Origin: Purshia tridentata | Lineage: Eukaryota > Streptophyta > Magnoliopsida > Rosales > Rosaceae | Assembly (NCBI GenBank): GCA_003254885.1 | Contig: QANT01000313.1 | Location: 1 to 64,000 of the forward strand | Length of the DNA: 64,000 nucleotides | Reading direction: 5' to 3' | Shown here: in pieces, positions 1 to 12,001 of the stretch | Layout of the letters: every line of letters begins with the position of its first letter | How positions within the stretch are numbered: position 1 is the stretch's first letter | The notes under the pieces: model-generated | Database searches by the model: none | What the model was told of the DNA's origin: nothing | Seen by the model: the letters and a program-made list of their open reading frames with translations, nothing else | Program-made: the position numbers and the translations under genes

Positions 1-397
1 TGGTATTTTTGAAATTAAAAAAATACAAATAAAAAGGGTACAATTGAAATTCTAAAAAAGAAAAGTCAACTTTAGATGATTATAGGTTGACTAGAGGGTT
101 TTGAAAATGTTAAAATGTATAATTTGGGAAAGTTTAATTTTGGGTGAAGGTTATGAGAGAATCAATCTCTAACTAGGAGGTTTATAAATATTTGCATTAA
201 TAAGAATAAAAAAGTAGAACCTGCCCAAAAGGGTATAATTGGAATATAATAAATATTAAAAGGGAGCTAGCTTTGAAAAGGGGGGTTTTGAGAGAATTTA
301 AATGAAAATTAAAGGGTTTTGGAATAGTTTAATATAAGGTGGGAGTTTAGGAATATTGTAGCTCTAATTAGGGGGTTATGGGGCGTTTACATAATTA
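1..397. other. AT-rich intergenic flank
   Basis: AT-rich sequence upstream of the P450 promoter copy. I see no convincing reading frame, RNA gene or terminal repeat in it. Confidence 0.5.
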
Positions 398-800
398 AAT
401 ATTGATGCAGCCAATACTGGTATACGTAGACAATTTAATATATTTGTTTTGTAGTCTGTCATGCACTAAATAACTGCACCTTACTCTCTCTTTATGATGT
501 TTTATTGAACAGCTTAATATCTTTTATTGTTCTTATATTATACATCTACGCATGACATATGCCACCACCTGTACTTCATAATTTGTTTCGTGCCCTCATC
601 AACAACCATTCCTCACTCCACAGCTGTCGGTACGCTTCAGATGCAATGGAGTGCGAATATCATGACATCAACCTTGCCTTGCCCTTTTCTAACTTCCTTC
701 CCACCCTCAAAGCCATTCAAGTTAGCTGACGACTTCATCTACTACTATTGGCTCCTTAATTAACTCATACTAAATCAAAACTGTACAATATATCATATAA
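398..800 (+). repeat. P450 upstream region, copy 1 of a dispersed duplication
   Basis: About 400 bp, nearly identical to 6217-6639 in the same orientation. Shared landmarks include a GCCAATACTGGTATACG block near the start and the CTGTACAATATATCATATAA block at the end. The distal copy carries an extra stretch of roughly 18 bp near its 3' end (about 6528-6546) and a few substitutions. Homology stops at the TATA box of the P450 gene, so the shared segment is an upstream region rather than coding DNA. A 78-codon open frame lies inside both copies; it has no recognisable features and is probably spurious. Confidence 0.85.
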
Positions 801-1076
801 AGGCTTTGTAATAATAGCAAGCTAATTAGCACAACCACTAGACTCTAGCTCATCAGTTCTCAGTCTCAGAGACACAGAGTATCTAACAATAATGTTCGAC
901 TTGCAAAATTTGTTTACAAGAATGTCAGTGTATGTGTACACAAAACGCCGGCTAATAGTGCTCCAACTCTCACAAGTCACAATCCTCCACTTTATAAAGG
1001 CTTTGTAATAATAGCAAGCTAATTAGCACAACCACTAGACGCTAGCTCATCAGTTCTCAGTCTCAGAGACACAGAG
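796..1076 (+). promoter_or_regulatory. Tandemly duplicated core promoter and leader of the P450 gene
   Basis: The sequence TATAAAGGCTTTGTAATAAT and the following ~65 bp, ending in CTCAGAGACACAGAG, occur twice: from TATA at about 796 to 879, and from TATA at about 993 to 1076. The second copy runs directly into the P450 start codon at 1079. Each copy therefore carries a TATA box plus a leader, about 197 bp apart. Transcription could start from either. If the first is used, the leader would include the inter-copy spacer, which contains upstream ATGs. The promoter call is inferred from TATA position and proximity to the start codon. Confidence 0.6.
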
Positions 1077-1078
1077 AA

Positions 1079-3637
1079 ATGGCAGAGGTAGCAGTGATAT
1101 GTTGGTCACTTGTGTTTATAGCCATATTCAGCTTGTTCGTGAGATTGCTTAAGGAGATGTGGCTCAAGCCTAAGACGATTCGATCAGTGATTTGGAAGCA
1201 AGGCATCAGAGGGCCTCCACCTTCATTCATTCGTGGGAACGTTCCAGAAATGCAGAAGATTCAATCAACCATCAACAACATCACCCTGAAACCATCATCT
1301 GATGCTCAATCTTTGAACCACAACTGGCTTCCCGCTACCTTCCCATATCTCCAGCAATGGGCCAAGGAGTATGGTATGACTATGAAATTAAACATGTATA
1401 TAATTCTAGAACTATGATGAGTATTACCACACACAGTTAGTAAATTTATGATGAAGAACAGGGGACCTTGGGTAATTGGATCAAAATGATTGAGAAAGAA
1501 GTAATCATGGTTTGATGAATATGCAGGTCCAGTATTCTTGTACTCTACAGGGAACAAACAGCACCTATATGTGAGCGATCCCAAGTTGTTAAAGGAGCTG
1601 AAACTGCACAACTCCTTGGATTTGGGTAGACCTACATATCTGACTAAGCCATTCGAGTCCTTGCTAGGGAACGGCCTTATCCGGGCCAACGGACAACACT
1701 CCGCCTACCAGAGAAAACTCATCGCTCCCGAATTATTCCCTAACAAGGTTAAGGTATATATATACAGATCACTCTTAAGACGCAAGAAAATTTATAAAAA
1801 ATATGAATGTGTGCCGTTTTTTCATTATGTTCTTTTGTCACACAACAACGCCTCCATTGCCATGTGACTATAATAACTTTATTCAAATTTTATCTAAAGG
1901 CATATACTTTAGGTTGTCTAAATTCTTGTTCTTTAAAATTAAAGCATGTGTCAGTGGCAGAACCACCTTAGGCCCAAGGCAACCCTCACCAATTTTCATA
2001 TAATGTTATAAATAGGTCTTAAGATTTAAACAAAAAAGAGTAAACATATTTATATAAAGTTGTGGAATGATGTTTAACAGTTGTAACCATCAACTGTACG
2101 TCTTTGTTGTGCACATCTTTTAGAAACCAAATAGGTTCAAATTAAGTCTTTTTATAACACGTATTATATCTATTACATTTATGCTCATATTAATTTATGA
2201 ATGAAAAAAAGAAATTTTACTTAAAATTGATCAAATGGTGAAAAAGTGCAGGGTATGTTGGGTCTGATGGAGGAATCTACAATAAAACTAATTGAGACAT
2301 GGGAGAGGCGTATACTAGAAACCGAGGGAGGTGTGGTGGACATGATGATTAATGAAGATTTCAAGAAACTCTCAGCAGATATCCTATCAAGGGCTTGTTT
2401 TGGCAGCTCTGATTACACCCAAGGCAACCACATTTTTGAAATGATTTCTGTCCTCCAGAGATCCTTCTCCAACCCACATTTGTTCTTTGGGTTTCTCAAT
2501 TTTAGGTTTGTCGTGTTTTTGACTATCGTACTCTACGTGAAAAGTGAAGTCCACTTACATTAATATTTATCATAAACAAAACGCATCACTTGTCACATAA
2601 TGCGTTCAACTAATTTTGATGCAAAATGTAGGATTACTCTTTCATATTTACTCCTACTAAGAAAATAAATGTTGATATATTGTTTTTAACATGAACCCCT
2701 GCAGATTCTTTCCCACAAAGTATGACAAGATAGAGATTTTAAGAAAGGAGGTGGATGCTTTGTTACTCAAATTAGTGAGGGAACGCCAGCTTAAAAGCCA
2801 ATTGGGTGGTGGTGTATCTGAAAAGGACCTATTACAAAGGATACTAGAAAATGCTACTACTAGTGCTGAAATGCCTCAACATGCCCACAAATTGGATCGT
2901 TTTGTTCTAGACAATTGTAGAAGTATCTACTTTGCAGGCTCTCAGACCACTGCTCTTACAGCATCATGGACCTTGATGCTGCTGGCTTTGCACCCAGAAT
3001 GGCAACAACGTGTTCGTGCCGAGATCGCTGAGGTCTGTGGGGATGAGGATCAACTGCATCATTCCTTGCAAGACATGGATGCACTACACAAGTTGAAAAC
3101 GGTACTTGGAAGAATTTTTCATTCTGTTTTATTTAGTATAATTTATGTTTGCCAAGTGTTTGATAAATTTTCAAAAATGTGGTAGCTACATTAATCTATG
3201 TATACATGCAGCTGAAAATGGTGATTCAAGAGACCCTGCGTCTTTATGGACCTGCAGTCATATTGGCAAGGAAAGTTTTTGCAAACATGAAGTTGGGGGA
3301 CTTTGATTTGCCGGAAGGTATCCATATATGGACACTTGTTCCGGCACTGCACCGGGACTCCGAGAATTGGGGTCCCGATGCCGATGAGTTTAAGCCGGAG
3401 AGGTTCGCAAATGGGTTATCTGAGGCATGCAAGTATCCCCAGGCATACATGCCATTTGGATTCGGGAGTCGAGTGTGCATAGGCCCAACATTTGCCACCT
3501 TACAACTGAAGATTATACTCTCCCATATTGTTTCAAAGTTCTCATTTACCCTTTCTCCAAATTATCAACACGCCCCTGTTTATAAAAGTTTGATGTTGCC
3601 GGAACATGGAATTAGACTCCTTGTTAGGCGTGTGTAA
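1079..3637 (+). CDS. CYP714: Cytochrome P450, CYP714 family (probable gibberellin-modifying oxidase)
   Basis: Five exons join in frame: 1079-1373, 1527-1753, 2252-2505, 2705-3101 and 3212-3637, giving 532 aa, the usual P450 length. An N-terminal hydrophobic helix (about residues 3-25) would anchor it in the ER, followed by a proline hinge (GPPPS). The I-helix reads AGSQTT near residue 336, ETLR (ExxR) lies near 398, then FKPERF, and the heme loop FGFGSRVCIG near 472 contains the axial Cys. The N-terminal block with RGNVPEMQKIQ and the C-terminal EHGIRLL tail are typical of CYP714, a family that inactivates or modifies gibberellins (Arabidopsis ELA, rice EUI). The I-helix position before TT, normally Glu or Asp, is Gln here. 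Intron 2 (1754-2251) contains a transposon-like scrap near 1950-2020. Family assignment is firm; the substrate is inferred. Confidence 0.88.
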
Positions 3638-4827
3638 GGAAGGCGACTGGTTTAAGTCTTTAACATGTTTTATTAGAGATCAAATTTGTGATATGGCCAA
3701 TAAATAGTATACTTGTCTGAAAATATATTCAAGGTGGAAAAAAATATATATACGTGTGTGGAAACTGCTTGCTTATTTGTTCTTCTAGGCTGTTTAACTT
3801 TTCCAAAACCCATAATCGTGCGAGAGAGAACCTGTGAGGCCATGTTTGAATGAAAGGTCCCTACAAAATGTTAAGGTTTCATGCTTACATATTATATCAG
3901 TTGCATATGGTTCAATTCGTAGGCATAATAATGCTGGTAAAAAGAGGAACAATCATACCCACAAGTCACAAGGATCTTAAATCAGTGAGTCCCGCAATGC
4001 CATTTAGTTCTCCTTTCAGGCCCATGGTTGATAGTCCCCTGCACATAAAAGATAGGACAACGCTTGCAATGCAGTCACCCTTGAATTTCTGCAGGCGACT
4101 CCTTCCCAGCGAGTTGGGCTGGGCCTTTCTATTGCCAAAATATATGGTCCATGACTATAAGTATAAAATGGGTTGGGCTTTCCTCTATGCCAACTTGTAG
4201 AGCTGAACTTGTTGTTTGGATGAGTCTGGATGGACACACAAAAGTCCAAGACTGAATCGGATCCCCAAGTTCCCAGTCAAATTGAAATGGGTTCACGTTG
4301 TGCTCGGAAAGCTAAAAAGGAAGCTTCCACTGTTGGCAGAGTGTCAGAATCAGATTACGTTGTTAATGTCGGGCTTTGGCAATTGTCACTGAGCAGAAGC
4401 TAGCGGCACCTGTGTTGTTCCTTTTCCACATATCACTCCCACATACATTTTTTTCATATTCACACATATCATGAAGACAATAAAGCTTATTCGACAGAAA
4501 AAGCTCAAAGCCTTTACGCACTTTCCCTGTGAGCTTCTATGTCTCGTTGCTTGTCACATGCTCTGTCCACATTCATACATGCAAACAACTACATGTATCC
4601 GAATGCATGTGCTTTTGAAATTCACATGACAACAAAAAAAGCAATGAAATTATATTAGAGGTATTATAGGTGATCCTAATTACAGACCAGTTCAGTGATT
4701 CAAAGTGAAATCAAACATGCATGAACAAATAAAATACGTTTTAGATTAGTTTGTATCTAAATATGGCCATTCAATCTTATCAGCTTGTAACTTATATGTT
4801 GACAGTTCACTTACATATTTGTAATTC
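3638..4827. other. Intergenic region 3' of the P450 gene
   Basis: It contains the P450 3' end and AT-rich DNA. The 116-codon plus-strand frame at 3850-4200 and the overlapping minus-strand frame have no recognisable features and look accidental. Confidence 0.4.
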
Positions 4828-5027
4828 TTTATGTAACGGTATAAGAGTTATACTGAATTAGAAATATATTATAGCTAGTGACAGAAGACTTTATAATTCT
4901 TATTATGCTTCATTATATCTCATAGACTTTATGTAACGGTATAAGAGTTATACTGAATTAGAAATATATTGTAGCTAGTGACAGAAGGCATTATAATTCT
5001 TATTATGCTTCATTACATCCCATAGGC
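4828..5027. repeat. Two-copy tandem repeat, 100-bp unit
   Basis: A 100-bp unit starting TTTATGTAACGGTATAAGAG is present twice head to tail (4828-4927 and 4928-5027), with only a handful of substitutions. It is followed by a short (AT)n tract near 5050-5070. No function is apparent. Confidence 0.85.
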
Positions 5028-5616
5028 TTTAAGCCTAACTTTCTCAACCAAAATATATATATATATATATACTATCAATTTAGTATATCATGTTAATTAT
5101 GCCATACACTTCCAAATGGGGATAATGTGACATCTTTTTCCATGCCATGATAAATTAAGAAGAATTAGTGTAGTCTTGTAGGGTACAAGTCTACAACATT
5201 CTAATCTATATTCTAGATTAGTCCTTAAAAGCATGAATTGAATTAATGGAAAGCTCTAGAATCATATTCACCAACTAAAAAACTAAAAAATAAAAGGCTC
5301 CAGAATCATGCCATATGTTATGACACGGCATAAGACAAGATATATATCTCTACTTAACCAGTAAAGCTAGCCCAATATTTCCAAATGGATCGCCAAATTA
5401 CACGACGTATTTGTTAGACTTAATGTCAACCTTACTTGATCCACGTCATGCAAAATTGGTGGGGGAAAAACGCTCATAGCATTTCCAGTCCTTTCTTAAA
5501 CATATTCTCAAATTTAAATTTGAGAAAAAATGACATAAAACACATCTCCAATCATTCCTTAAAATTTCTCTAAATTAGAGACTTTTCTATAAATTTTCCC
5601 AAATCAAGTTGAATAA

Positions 5617-5948
5617 GAGCAACTCCAATCTTTTCTCAAATCGTTCTCAAAATTTAAATTTGAGGAAAAATAACTCAAAAATCACCTCCAATTCTTCCTC
5701 CAATTTTTCCCAAATTTGAGATTTCTCTCAAACTTTTCTCAAATCAAGTTGAATAGATAGGAACCCCCACATCAACTTGTTTGAGATATTTTTATGGAAA
5801 AAAAATATAGTGGGAAGTAAGTTTTGGAGGGAATGAATAAGTAAAAGATTTGGGAAAAATGTAACATTACTATTGGAGTACTCTTCCCTAAATTTAACAT
5901 TTTACTTAAATTTGAGGAATATATAAGAAAAAGATTGGAGAAGTTCTC
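5617..5948. mobile_element. Candidate MITE with degenerate terminal inverted repeats
   Basis: The left end GAGCAACTCCAATCTTTTCTC is matched imperfectly in inverse orientation by the right end AGAAAAAGATTGGAGAAGTTCTC, about 330 bp apart, with AT-rich, non-coding DNA between. A related segment precedes it directly (about 5480-5616, also ending in CAAATCAAGTTGAATA), so part of the element is duplicated in tandem. No clear target-site duplication is visible and the superfamily is not assignable by eye. Confidence 0.35.
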
Positions 5949-6216
5949 AATGAGCCCCCAAAACTCTCCCCATTTTTTTTAGTTAAAGAAAAAAGAGATC
6001 GAACTTTAGTGTAGTATGAGTAATTATATGACCTTTCCAACAACAGTCTCTTTGAATTTTTAACAGTCAAATTTAATATAACTTGGAGAAATTTCAATTT
6101 TAATTTTAGAGAGCTCTTCTTCAAACTTAACCTTTTTTCATTTGAAACATATATAAGAAAAGAGTTGGATATGTCCTAAAAAATAATTCTTCCCCAGTTG
6201 GATCGAGTAACTAAAT

Positions 6217-6639
6217 TAGATATTGGTGCAGCCAATACTGGTATACGTAGACAATTTAATATATTTGTTTTGTAGTCTGTCATGCACTAAATAATGCACC
6301 TTACTCTCTGTTTATGATGTTTTATTGAACAGTTTAATATCTTTTATTGTTCTTATATTATACATCTACGCATGACATATGCCACCACCTGTACTTCATA
6401 ATTTGTTTCCTGCCCTCATCAACAACCATTCCTCACTCCACAGCTGTCGGTACGCTTCACATGCAATGGAGTGCGAATATCATGACATCAACCTTGCCTT
6501 GTCCTTTTCTAACTTCCTTCCCACCCTCTCAACCCAACCACCCTTCAAAGCCATTCAAGTTAGCTGACGACTTCATCTACTACTATTGGCTCCTTAATTA
6601 ACTCATACTAAATCAAAACTGTACAATATATCATATAAA
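6217..6639 (+). repeat. P450 upstream region, copy 2 (orphan)
   Basis: This is the second copy of the segment at 398-800, in the same orientation. It is not followed by a P450: homology ends at the CATATAA motif and the next gene is a PIN-LIKES carrier about 1.2 kb on. It could be the remnant of a former tandem P450 duplication or a promoter-only duplication. It now lies upstream of the PILS gene and might contribute regulatory sites to it, which is speculation. Confidence 0.8.
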
Positions 6640-7838
6640 TTATAATACAAAACCAGTTTTCTAATTGTAATTAATGAAAACAATTATGGCAAAGAAAGAA
6701 AAGAAAGTGAAGGCAACCCAACTCTCGTAAGCTTTCCTGATGTGACAACCCGGATGATTTGCAAATTACCATAATGTGATTTTTTTTTTTTCCATACATA
6801 AATTTGTTCAAAAGGGTTGTTTTTAATTTTATTTTTGGGAAAAAATACTTAAAAGAGGAGAAAAGGAAGTGAGAAATAGATAGAGAAGAAGTTGTTCTTT
6901 ACCACAAAAACAAGAAACAAAGCTTAGCAAGGAAACAAAGTGTCAACTGTGAACAGGACGTCAAAACAGTCCAGATGCAAGTCGATAAAGGATTGCGGGA
7001 TGCGTGGAAATTTCGTTGGTACGGACGGAATGGTGACGGAGGGGCAAGGGTAAATTCGGTAACACACGGAAGTTGGAGGGGCAATTTCGACAACTCAGCG
7101 ATTACGTATATATAGCAGGACGGTCCCGAGTTTCAGAATCCCCGGTGCTAAAAAATAATTGGGAACTGGTTAGAAATTATAAATTGATTAATTTAATAAT
7201 AGAGTTTGAGAGGGAGGTGGCAATAGCGGCAACTAACTACCAACACAGCGTCGGGTCGAGAGGGACAGACACAGCAAGAGTAGGTAACTCAGACGACTCA
7301 AAACTTCTACTTTGTTTTTTTTTCATTTGTGTTTTGATTTTCAGTTTTGTTCGGTTTCGGATTTCTCATTGTTCTGTACGCTCCTTTCTTTGTTTTTTCG
7401 GTTGCTTGATTAATTTATTTTCTGTTAATCTGTTTTTTTTCCTTGTTTTGCTTATTTGTTCGGGATTTGATAGGTTTGGTTATTGCGAATTCAGCGTTGG
7501 GTCCGTGGCAGCTAGACACCTTATGCGAATTTAAGTTGGGACTGTTTTCCTTCTTCTACTTTGATTGAATTTTACGTTTTTAACGATTCCTTTTGTTAAT
7601 TTCGATGATTGATGGAAAATTTGCAGAGCAAGACAGGCTTCGACAGAAACAAAAGGAGTATATATTGGTCTGGAAATCACCTTTTTAATCCGATATAATA
7701 AACTGGGGGAGAAGAATTGAATTGTGGGTAACCTGGTTCTGATTTAATGAAAAAGAATTTGTACGAATTGGTTTAGTTTTGAAGAAGCTGCAATATATTT
7801 GGTGGAATCTGAGAAATACATATATAGTTTGGTAAAAC

Positions 7839-10822
7839 ATGGAGAGAATTTTGGCCGTGGCGGAGGTGGCGAATCAGGCCGGAGGGGAGTCGTTAATCGG
7901 GACAATCAAGATTGCAGTACTCCCCATAGCCAAGGTTTTTACAGTGTGCTCTTTGGGCCTTCTTATGGCTTCCAAGTACGTTAACATTTTACCCGCCAAT
8001 GGAAGGAAACTCTTAAATGGGGTAAGAAAACCCACTTCTTGCCTCCTCCCATGCCTTTTGTTCCCCATTGTTCTCTCTTGCAGTACAAGCCACGTTCCTG
8101 TATATACATACTGTGTATTGTATGACCGATTTTGCAACTATTATTGCAGTTGGTTTTCTCACTTTTGCTTCCATGTTTGATATTCTCTCAACTTGGGCAA
8201 GCCGTTACCATACAGAAGATGCTCGAGTGGTAAGAGTTAGTTCTTTTGGTTCTTATATTCCCATAGCAACAGAGTGTAAAAAGTTGTATTCTAAGTAGAA
8301 CTTTATACTTTTGCAGGTGGTTTATTCCTGTGAATGTCGTTCTGGGTAGTACATCAGGCTCCATAATAGGGTTTATTGTTGCATCCATTGTCCGTCCCCC
8401 GTATCCCTTCTTCAAGTTTACAATTGTACAAATTGGAATAGGTATGCAAAAATTGAATAGTTTTATTGTTTCACAATTTGGCATTGGATGTACACCAACA
8501 ATTAACTTCAATAGATTATCATGATTGTACATTTTACAAGGCTACATGAAGCACAGTGTTTTTTTGCATTAATATTCAATTTAATCTGCACCTTGTCTAC
8601 TTTGTGCATAACGTGTTACCTTATTTTGATTTCTTTGGGGCTTAACATCGGTTACAGGAAACATCGGGAATGTGCCACTGGTTCTGATTGCAGCTTTATG
8701 TAGAGACAAATCTAACCCTTTTGGTGACTCGACCCAATGTAGCACAGATGGCACAGCCTATATTTCGTTCGGCCAGTGGGTAGGCATTTTTCATTTCACT
8801 CTTATTCACCAAAGTTTGTACTCTTGAATACAAGTTACAAATTATGCAGTGATTCAATTCTTAGTTTTTTCTGCACATTAATTCAATTATTTATGATGAA
8901 GTACTAAACATTTTGTATTTCTGTGAATGCATATATAGGTTGGTGCAATCATCCTATACACTTATGTATTTCATATGTTGGCCCCCCCTCCGGAGGGTAC
9001 CTTTGACATTGACGAAGAAAGTCTCCCAATCAAAAGCCCTCGAAACAGCAAGACACCCGATCAAGTTCCATTGCTTACACATGAAGAAAATGAAGAGGCA
9101 ACACATGAACAAGAGGTTGTAGAAACTGACTCAAATGCTTCAAAGAAAGCTAAGGTTAGAATGGCTTTATTCATATATATCTGGTATTATATATCTTGAT
9201 GTTTTTTTATTTAATAATGTTTGTTGGAATGACACAATTTGGTAGCAATGATAGGCAGGTTACAAGTTTTTCAACTTTTGATCTGCTTCAAATGTAGATC
9301 CATGAAGGATAACAGCTTTGCACTTTACATTTTGGGACTTTCCATTTTGCCTGGTTGTCTTTGGTATATACTATGGTTCTAGTTACATGCCATTCATGAT
9401 GCAGATTACAAATTTCTTAGTTTTTCTGTACGAGAAGTTGAAGCTCAGACAACTTCTTCAACCCCCTATAATAGCTTCTGTAAGTTTGATTATTTTGTTG
9501 AACTAATTTTGTAATTTTATTTATTGAAGACAATTATCAGTTGGAGCATAAATCTCATAATAGACCCTAATTAGTATGCATAATTTTTCTGCAGATCCTA
9601 GCTATGGTACTCGGAGCGATACCATTTTTAAAGAAATTGATCTTTACAGCTGATGGCCCACTTTTCTTCTTCACTGACAGCTGCATTATCCTCGGGTATG
9701 CTCAGTTGAATCTTATTGTAAGAGTGGTTGACAATATTTGGTGGCTGTTTTGCCTAGGAATGTTGTTGGTTATTCATTAGCTGTATTAGCCTATTAAGTT
9801 GCATATATTGTTTTTCTTTTGTTTGTTCTAGTATGCTGCATTTTAGAGGTTGTTGATATTGGTGGAGAAAAGGGGTTTTCTTGATGTTGATGGAAAACAT
9901 AGAAGTTAAAAAACTCAAAGAATTCTACTCATGATATGCCCCAAAAATAAATTTTTCCAACTTTGGAAATTGATGTTATTCTGGTTTGTAACCTCTCATT
10001 TGGCTAGGTTTGGGCGTATTGTATATATTATTGCTGGAGGCTGTGAAGCATGTATAATTTCTATATTCCATTTATGTTCAAAAGTAACTGAAACAATGTT
10101 GAGTGGATTGTTTGTGCTAACATTATTAGTTCCTGTTAGGTTTATTATTCTCTGATATTTGGTATAATCTCACAATATTGATGATTATCAGGGAGGCCAT
10201 GATTCCTTGCATTCTGTTGGCATTAGGTGGCAACCTTGTTGATGGTGAGTTGACATCCCTTTGTAATTTGATCGTGCATAAACAATCTATATATGCTATT
10301 TATAGAGAAATATGCTTTTGCTATAGTATTTATCATAATAGTCATTGATTGTTCACTTCCCAGTTCCCACTTATTAGGTTTGAGTTTAGATGAATGATGT
10401 CATGGTCTGTGTTTTGCAGGTCCAGGAAGTTCAAAACTTGGTGTACGAACAACCGCTGCAATTATATTTGCACGATTAGTTTTGGTGCCCCCTGTAGGAC
10501 TTGGCATTGTAATGCTGGCCGATAAACTCGGTTTCCTCCCTCCTGATGATAAGATGTTCCGGTTTGTCCTGCTGCTCCAGCACACAATGCCCACATCTGT
10601 CCTTGCTGGTACAACTGTTTTCTATTACTGTTATTATATTTCTTTTGCATAGCATTGTGCAATGGAATAGCAGTGAGTAACAAATTAACCTTGTCTGTAG
10701 GTGCCGTTGCAAATTTAAGAGGTTGTGGAAGGGAGGCTGCTGCCGTCTTGTTCTGGGTTCATATATTTGCTGTCTTCTCAATGGCTGGGTGGATTGTTTT
10801 GTACCTCAACATACTCTTCTGA
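7839..10822 (+). CDS. PILS6: PIN-LIKES auxin efflux carrier family protein (PILS6-type)
   Basis: Ten exons join in frame: 7839-8021, 8150-8229, 8317-8441, 8658-8779, 8939-9154, 9405-9479, 9595-9695, 10192-10244, 10420-10608 and 10701-10822, giving 421 aa, a full-length PILS. The N-terminal block (GTIKIAVLPIAKVFTVC, then LLNGLVFSLLLPCLIFSQLG) and the C-terminal block (GNLVDGPGSS, LLLQHTMPTSVLAGAVANLR, then a last helix ending in NILF) are hallmark membrane segments of the family. A hydrophilic loop encoded mainly by exon 5 (about residues 190-235) separates the two transmembrane bundles. PILS proteins sit in the ER membrane and control the nuclear auxin pool. A long 5' leader, probably with an intron between about 7300 and 7625, lies upstream. 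From memory the closest Arabidopsis relative is PILS6 (At5g01990). Confidence 0.9.
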
Positions 10823-12001
10823 AAAACTGCCGGAAGTTGTTGCCGTGCCACACTACACCTTCTGCCACTAATTCCTCTTGGGGTTAAAGGGAGGAAGAAT
10901 AGGGAGCAGAGTGAGGGCCTTCTGCTATTAATTCTTTGGCAATCAGTTTGTTAATAGCTAATAGTTGAAAGCTTGAAATTCTTTCCTCCAATGGACGCTA
11001 TCAAGTGTAAACCTGTTTCTCGGTGAACTGAGGAGGACTCGTGAATTGTGGCAACTGGCTTTGCGCCCAAGAATTTTTTGGTCCGTAGGGAGGTCAGTTG
11101 TCAGTCTTCGTTTAGCAGGTGCCTGTAGATTTATACTTTTCCCCAAGGATTAATGGGGTGTTTAGTTACATGGCTCCTTACCTTGTAAATTGGAAGTAAT
11201 TATTGGATAACGGGCGGGTCTTTGCCCCCCATTTATCTTTTGCTCGTCGCGTCTCTTTTAAAGAAATTTTTATGTAAAAGTTTTAAAAATTACAGACCTA
11301 AAAATTCAAGAAATTTGGAGGATGTTGGTGAATAAAGATGTTTTTTCTTTTAGATACAATTGTGGTGGGTGAAAATAATATAGTAAATGAATTGAGTACG
11401 AGCAGAGATAAATGAATTGAGGAAATGGATTTTTTACTGTACTTGTGTTTACTTGTATTAAAATCTACACGTGCATTAACAGCAGCTGACGCCAGTAACA
11501 TCATCAGCAAAGACCCTCCCGTTTGCAAATCTAAAGGGTCATAACAATAGAGCTAGAATTTTAAATCAGCTGACGCCATTAACATCATCAGCAAATCAGG
11601 CAAACTTGATATGAAAATGTATCGTCATCAAATCCAGCATATAACAGCATACATTTGATGACGAATGATCGGAAATCAATAAGAAAACGTATAAAAGGTA
11701 ACGACACCATGAAATTTCATGGATGAAAATTTGCTTTGCGATTTTTGAAGCTCAAACTAAATTCAAATTTCAGTCATTAAAACAAGGAGGTGCCAGCAAG
11801 CTGTAATATATAGAAAACTGCAGTCGCATCTGGTGATAAAAGGTAAAGAGTACAATTAAACGGACCAATTGACATGATTATACATCAAAGATTGGAAAAT
11901 CTTGTTGAATGACTCATGTCTGCAACAGAACATGACTATAAGTCAGGAAAAGAAAAACGCCACACCTAGCATCCTTATTTACTAACAATTCAAGAATCCC
12001 C
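10823..12001. other. Intergenic region between convergent PILS and RING-H2 genes
   Basis: It holds the 3' UTRs of the two convergent genes. A short block containing CAGCTGACGCCA.TAACATCATCAGCAAA occurs twice, near 11483 and 11565. No other gene is seen. Confidence 0.45.

Noticed and set aside
1950-2030. Transposon scrap (GTGTCAGTGGCAGAACCACC...) in CYP714 intron 2
   Set aside because: It resembles motifs seen in plant repeats, but neither ends nor family could be defined.
7073-7534. 153-codon frame upstream of PILS6
   Set aside because: It lies in the PILS leader and likely leader intron, with T-rich low-complexity translation and no domain.
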